DNA of 64,000 nt from CAG-791 sp963593905 (GTDB taxonomy: Bacteria > Bacillota > Clostridia > Lachnospirales > Lachnospiraceae): positions 82,157 through 146,156 of the forward strand of contig CAVBBL010000003.1 in NCBI GenBank assembly GCA_963593905.1, given 5' to 3'. The notes beneath the pieces are model-generated. The model searched no databases and was not told where the DNA came from. It worked only from the letters and a program-made list of their open reading frames with translations. A program made the position numbers and the translations under genes. Position 1 is the stretch's first letter. Each line of letters opens with the position of its first letter. This document shows positions 60,198 to 64,000 of this stretch, piece by piece.

Positions 60198-60512
60198 ATG
60201 CTGTCATCCGCATCTGTCTATGTTGCTTTACTGATCATGTCCGTCACCATCTATCTGGTGCGCATGATTCCCTTTGTTTTTTTCAGAAAGCCAATTACCA
60301 ATCTATATGTGCGGTCATTCTTTTACTATGTTCCTTATGTAACCTTGGCTGTCATGACCTTCCCCGCCATTCTCACCGCCACGGATCATTTCACCTCCGG
60401 ACTGTTGGCGCTGATTGTGGGCGTGCTGATGGCATGGCTGAACGGCGATCTCTTTGTGGTGGCTATCAGTGCCTGTGCGACCGTATTTCTTAGCGGATTA
60501 TTTCTGCATTAA
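60198..60512 (+). CDS. azlD: AzlD family transporter subunit
   Basis: A 104 aa protein with three or four membrane segments: VALLIMSVTIYLVRMIPFVFF, YYVPYVTLAVMTFPAIL, and LLALIVGVLMAWLNGDLFVVAISACATVFLSGL. The conserved TYLxRxxPF-type motif is seen as TIYLVRMIPF. It is the small partner of AzlC, in the same operon. Confidence 0.93.
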   Translation: MLSSASVYVALLIMSVTIYLVRMIPFVFFRKPITNLYVRSFFYYVPYVTLAVMTFPAILTATDHFTSGLLALIVGVLMAWLNGDLFVVAISACATVFLSGLFLH

Positions 60513-60551
60513 TTCTACACTCATTCTGCATTATTGAAATCTGCGTTCTTC

Positions 60552-60725
60552 TCAATCAACAGGTGTAACCAAAGGCTTCCCGTTCTGATCCACCATCACC
60601 GTTAATCCTCCCGCGTGAGTGTCCATGCGATACATGTAATTGACGCCTGTTTCTCTATCTACCCAGATCTCTACAAACTCCAGGACGCCTTGTGAATATA
60701 CTCTCTTAAATCGATCCTTTGCCAT
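60552..60725 (-). CDS. DUF6440 family small protein
   Basis: A 57 aa protein, MAKDRFKRVYSQGVLEFVEI..., with WVDRETGVNYMY and AGGLTVMVDQNGKPLVT, which matches the short beta-rich DUF6440 pattern of unknown function. ATG 60725 has a good SD (AAAAGGAGAAG). It is convergent with azlD and lies after the terminator of the GH78-like gene. Confidence 0.85.
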   Translation of the reverse strand: MAKDRFKRVYSQGVLEFVEIWVDRETGVNYMYRMDTHAGGLTVMVDQNGKPLVTPVD

Positions 60726-60796
60726 GATATTCTTCTCCTTTTCGTTTTTATAAAACTCTTTCCCGTGTCTTCAACCTTGTTTCCAGTAATTTCTTC

Positions 60797-60840
60797 CTAA
60801 AAAGAAATGCAATGATACGACTTATCATATCATTGCATCC
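60797..60840 (-). terminator. Terminator of the GH78-like gene
   Basis: GATGCAATGAT / ATCATTGCATTTC hairpin followed by TTTTTAGG on the minus strand. Confidence 0.75.
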
Positions 60841-60959
60841 CGATTACAGCTATATTTTAGTTTGAACTTTAATACCAATTGCTTCATTAAGACACTGTCT
60901 GTACAATTGTAGCGCAGTAAGCAAACCAAATATATCTATCATACTGCAGAGTATCCTTC

Positions 60960-63056
60960 TCAAATCCTCAGGTTAACTTCCTCACCGGTCGGAAGCGCAT
61001 ACTCCTCTCCCTGTATCCGCAATACACCCCCAGGCGCTGTAGCCAGTACGGACACTTTTTCCTTATCCATCTTTACCCGCACTTCTCCCTTCGGCAGAGG
61101 CACGATACCCTCAAAGGATTGTAAGTCTCCCAATTTAGGCTCAACGACGAAACTATCGTAAGCTATGCCCGTGTTGCGAACCCCCAGTCGATAGCGCCCC
61201 AGAAGATAAATAGGGCTGCAGCTCCAGGCATGGCAGAGAGATTTTTCAAAAGGTCTGCCGTACATAGCATAGTGCTCTGTCCCTTTTTGAGAAGGGTCGT
61301 ATTGCTCATACAAGGTAGTCGCTCCCAAAGCCAGCATACTGCCGTAATAGCTGCGAAGGCTCTCCTCCAGGCGTTTGTCATCTCCCTCCTCACAGATCAC
61401 TTGATTTTCATAGAACTTAAAGTAAGGGGTGGTGATTGCTGTCACCTCCGGGTTGCACACCACCTTCTCGTAGATGTTTTTCTTCATCTCATCGGAAATG
61501 CCCAGATAGAGGTAAGCCAGCAGGTTATTCTGTCTGGTGACATTTTTTCTGCCTGTTTCAAAGCTATCAATAAAAACGCCCTTTTTCTCATCATAATACT
61601 TTTCCAGAATCCTTTGCCGCAGCTGTACTGCCTCCTGCTGCCAGTCTGTGCCTGTTGCTTCCGGCCAAGCCTGCACCAGTCGGTTATCCGGTCCATGCTC
61701 CGGCTTTTTCCCTTCTGATAATCTCACTGCTTCTGCTGCTCTGCCTTTGCCGGCATCCTCCATCACCAATGCCTCCACCTTGCCAAAGCATTCCATGGCT
61801 TTTGCCAGCAGGATCTGCTCTCCCAGTACAGCGCCTTCCTTGTCCATGGGCGCCCAATCTATGAACACCCAGTCATTTCGCGTTCCTCTGATAAAGCCAT
61901 CCTCACTTCGCCTTTCCTGGCAGAATTCCATCACCGCCTTTGCCTGGGGATAGATCTGAAAAAGGAAATGTCTGTCTCCATAGGTACAATAGTAATCCCA
62001 CAGGCTGATCAGCCAGAAATAGCTGTAATCAATGATCGTATTGGCATACTGCACCACAGGCAATGACGGTGCCAGAGAAGCAATGGTGCGTTTTTCTGTC
62101 TCCTGATCCATATACAGATAGTGATTGACGAAGTAACTCTGATAGGCATCCGCAGACCAAACCCAGCGGTCCCGCTTAATGCCGTCTAGATAAAACTCCC
62201 TGGCATTCAGGTGAAATGTATACTCCGCGGTGCGATATACGTTATTGATTACCTCTTCCCCACACTTAAATTCTCCTCTTTGCAAAAGAGGCAGCATTTC
62301 CGCCTCAGCCAGCACCTGTGCTTCCTCTCCCTGCACGAAAATATAGCGAAAAGCATAGGCAGGATAGTGTAACTCGCCATCCTTTGGCATATCCCGAAAG
62401 CGTGTATATCCCCACTGAGCACTCATGGCCTCTTCTCTGGATTCTCCCAGAATTACGCGCACAGGCGTCTGCTCCGACAGGCCGCTTATGTGGATTTTTC
62501 CAAACATCTCCTTGCCAAAGTCATAGAGATAGCCCGTTTCTCCATTGTCAATGGTAACATTCTCTGCTGATACCGGCAGCTTTTCCTCATAGGAGAAAGG
62601 AAAAACATCCGGCCTCATGGTTACTTTTTCTTCATCAAATAAGGGAGACGTCCCCACCGGCGTCCACAGGCCGGTGCAGTCATCCGCCAGCCAGCTCTCA
62701 TCAGTCTCCACCACGCCGTCTATACGGATGGCAGGGAAGCTCTCTGTGTTCATGACACGTACCTGAAGTCTGTAATCCCCGGCCGGAAGGGTGAGGTCTT
62801 GTTCTCCCCATAGTTTACATTCTCCAAAGATAAAGCCCTCTCCCTCTCCGAACAGGGATACGGAAATGTCTCCCAGCGCATGAATCAGAATTTTTCCTCC
62901 TTCGGTATGGATTTCCTTTGTGAAGCGCACTGCCGGCTCCACAGGATAGATTTTCCATACCGGCGGCTCCGGGTAGCCGTAATTGTGACGTCTACCGTGA
63001 AGCAGCATACTGTGATATTTTTCAAATTCTCCGAATTTCCAAATCCATTTTCCCAT
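60960..63056 (-). CDS. GH78-like (alpha-L-rhamnosidase family) glycoside hydrolase
   Basis: A 698 aa protein without a signal peptide. Two N-terminal beta domains (about 1-270) precede an (alpha/alpha)6 barrel with YLDGIKRDRWVWSADAYQSYF and the later MLALGATTLYEQYDPSQKG, which correspond to the catalytic segments of GH78-type enzymes; a short beta domain ends it. It is shorter than the GH78 at 37424 and lacks its helical tail. The substrate may be rhamnose-containing but is not certain. The start is ATG 63056 with AAGGAGG; the longer frame runs into LE-A. It lies downstream of a carboxylesterase gene. Confidence 0.87.
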   Translation of the reverse strand: MGKWIWKFGEFEKYHSMLLHGRRHNYGYPEPPVWKIYPVEPAVRFTKEIHTEGGKILIHALGDISVSLFGEGEGFIFGECKLWGEQDLTLPAGDYRLQVRVMNTESFPAIRIDGVVETDESWLADDCTGLWTPVGTSPLFDEEKVTMRPDVFPFSYEEKLPVSAENVTIDNGETGYLYDFGKEMFGKIHISGLSEQTPVRVILGESREEAMSAQWGYTRFRDMPKDGELHYPAYAFRYIFVQGEEAQVLAEAEMLPLLQRGEFKCGEEVINNVYRTAEYTFHLNAREFYLDGIKRDRWVWSADAYQSYFVNHYLYMDQETEKRTIASLAPSLPVVQYANTIIDYSYFWLISLWDYYCTYGDRHFLFQIYPQAKAVMEFCQERRSEDGFIRGTRNDWVFIDWAPMDKEGAVLGEQILLAKAMECFGKVEALVMEDAGKGRAAEAVRLSEGKKPEHGPDNRLVQAWPEATGTDWQQEAVQLRQRILEKYYDEKKGVFIDSFETGRKNVTRQNNLLAYLYLGISDEMKKNIYEKVVCNPEVTAITTPYFKFYENQVICEEGDDKRLEESLRSYYGSMLALGATTLYEQYDPSQKGTEHYAMYGRPFEKSLCHAWSCSPIYLLGRYRLGVRNTGIAYDSFVVEPKLGDLQSFEGIVPLPKGEVRVKMDKEKVSVLATAPGGVLRIQGEEYALPTGEEVNLRI

Positions 63057-63230
63057 AATTACCTCCTTATGCCGCAGTTTACTGCGGCAGCACGAGGAGA
63101 ATTTCGCGCAGGCGAATTCTCCGATGTGATCTTGCATTGATGACGTTTACGGCATCAATGCGGTTTGAAAGAAATGCTGTCGAGCATTTCTTTCAAACTT
63201 ATCTCCTTATGCCGCGGCTTGCTGCGGCTG
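63057..63230 (-). repeat. LE-A leader element, most complete copy
   Basis: Plus-strand positions: hairpin 1 63070-63089, hairpin 2 63094-63122, hairpin 3 63134-63161, hairpin 4 63163-63198, then a second hairpin 1 at 63211-63228. Read on the minus strand, both hairpin-1 copies are followed by GCATAAGGAG; the last one is the SD of the GH78-like gene. Confidence 0.92.
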
Positions 63231-63276
63231 TGTGAAAGCTGCCATTATAGTGTCTGTGCAAGAGGAATCTTCTTAT

Positions 63277-64000
63277 CTATTTTTCACTGAGAATCTTCTC
63301 CACAGCTTCTCTTTCTGTCTTCATAGGATCCTCTGCCACATAGATCTGGTCATCAAAAACCATCGTCTCCTTCTTCTGCGTTGTGAATGGCTCCCATGTA
63401 TAACCGCCGGTGGCTGGATCATCTGTGCGCATAAATGCCCCCAACATACCGGACATAGCTAAGGATAAATCCTCCAGCTCCGTAAATGGTACTATTCGCA
63501 TCTGCAGAGGCAAATCAAAGGTATGCCATGCATAACGTCTGTTTAAAAGATAGGCATGGGGAACATCGATCCGATTTAAATACAGATACACCGGTGCGCA
63601 TCCTCCTGCAGCCCGCTGGTATGCCTGCTTATAGGCACCGTTGCCAAGGCTGGAAGCCTGCGAGATCATTTTCAGGAAAGTGGCATCCGGCGTATCCTTT
63701 TTCCTGTTGACGTTCTCAAACGCATCCATAAATTCATTCACGTTTTTCACAGTCAGAGGAAGCCCGAACATAGGTCCCTTTTCCAGGAGCTTTTCCCTAA
63801 AATTCTCTGCATGGATATCAAAGGAGGCCTCCGCCACAAAGCAGGCCATCTCATCCTCAGAGGCTCCGATGATCATGGGAATATCTTTGCAGCAGTCATC
63901 CACCTCATAGCCTGTGATGAAGTGATCCGGCATGTGAATGCCGTCAGCCACCGGTCCGAAGGACATAAAATCCACCTTTTTTTCACCGCTCATAAGAGAC
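63277..64000 (-). CDS. Type B carboxylesterase, C-terminal part (N-terminus outside window)
   Basis: The last ~241 codons of an alpha/beta-hydrolase of the carboxylesterase/para-nitrobenzyl esterase type. FGPVADGIHMPDHF and IPMIIGASEDEMA (with the acidic triad residue) come first; the catalytic histidine is in YAWHTFDLPL, and TGGYTWEPFTTQKKETMVFDD closes the domain. The nucleophile serine lies beyond the edge. The frame is open to the window end, so the ATG at 63993 is probably internal. It is followed by the GH78-like gene, possibly as a pair that removes ester and sugar groups from plant glycosides. Confidence 0.82.
   Translation of the reverse strand, partial: SLMSGEKKVDFMSFGPVADGIHMPDHFITGYEVDDCCKDIPMIIGASEDEMACFVAEASFDIHAENFREKLLEKGPMFGLPLTVKNVNEFMDAFENVNRKKDTPDATFLKMISQASSLGNGAYKQAYQRAAGGCAPVYLYLNRIDVPHAYLLNRRYAWHTFDLPLQMRIVPFTELEDLSLAMSGMLGAFMRTDDPATGGYTWEPFTTQKKETMVFDDQIYVAEDPMKTEREAVEKILSEK

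Noticed and set aside
63277..63993. Complete small gene starting at ATG 63993
   Set aside because: The frame is open to the window edge and the protein is clearly the C-terminal half of a carboxylesterase, so the gene is partial rather than short.

Overview
The window looks like chromosomal core DNA from an anaerobic Gram-positive member of the Clostridia, most likely a gut Lachnospiraceae. The evidence is moderate GC content, class III fructose-1,6-bisphosphatase, eukaryote-type HisA, YerC, UPF0735/PheB-type ACT protein, DUF975, DUF1294, DUF5721 and DUF6062-type proteins, a lysine riboswitch before dapA, and strong AGGAGG-like ribosome binding sites. I see no insertion sequence, prophage or CRISPR array.

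Layout. 1-7.2 kb: arginine biosynthesis, with argC-GNAT-argJ-argB-argD on the minus strand and argG divergent, both served by near-identical promoters. 7.4-10.6 kb: small conserved genes (DUF1294, an orphan LytTR regulator, DegV, DUF5721). 10.7-12.7 kb: pyrB-pyrI behind an attenuator-like leader. 12.9-17.5 kb: a small unknown protein, a 30-31 bp tandem array, a nitroreductase, a TetR regulator, and a MocR-DUF6062 pair. 17.5-22.7 kb: glnS, guaB and two membrane proteins of unknown function. 23-27.5 kb: aspartate-family operon (ACT protein, hom, a phosphoglycerate-mutase-like probable homoserine kinase, aspartate kinase). 27.6-37.3 kb: YfhO, YerC, a cold-shock protein, an unusual eukaryote-type HisA, fbp, and dapA-dapB behind a lysine riboswitch. 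37.4-45.7 kb: a glycoside locus (GH78, GPH transporter, GH3, divergent AraC regulator). 45.7-56.7 kb: surface-glycan genes (acyltransferase, DegT aminotransferase), an RNA methyltransferase, an NSS transporter, DUF975 and a class A PBP. 57.5-64 kb: YigZ, HAD phosphatase, tRNA-Thr, AzlC-AzlD, DUF6440, a second GH78-like enzyme and the end of a carboxylesterase.

The least ordinary signal is not a protein. Many genes are preceded by repeated, structured leader elements that end in the Shine-Dalgarno sequence and stop at the start codon. I name three families. LE-A is up to four consecutive hairpins, the last one abutting the SD. LE-B has a CCGCAGGCG/CGCCTGCGG long-range stem that competes with a second pairing just before an AATGGGGAT SD. 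LE-C carries GCTGYTCAGAAATGAGGATTA-like sequence, tandemly duplicated before dapB. They occur before unrelated genes on both strands and combine as mosaics (fbp, HAD gene). They could be mobile palindromic repeats that supply ribosome binding sites, or a family of regulatory leaders.

Start codons were chosen by ribosome binding site. Several open frames extend upstream into these leader elements, and those extensions are not real protein.
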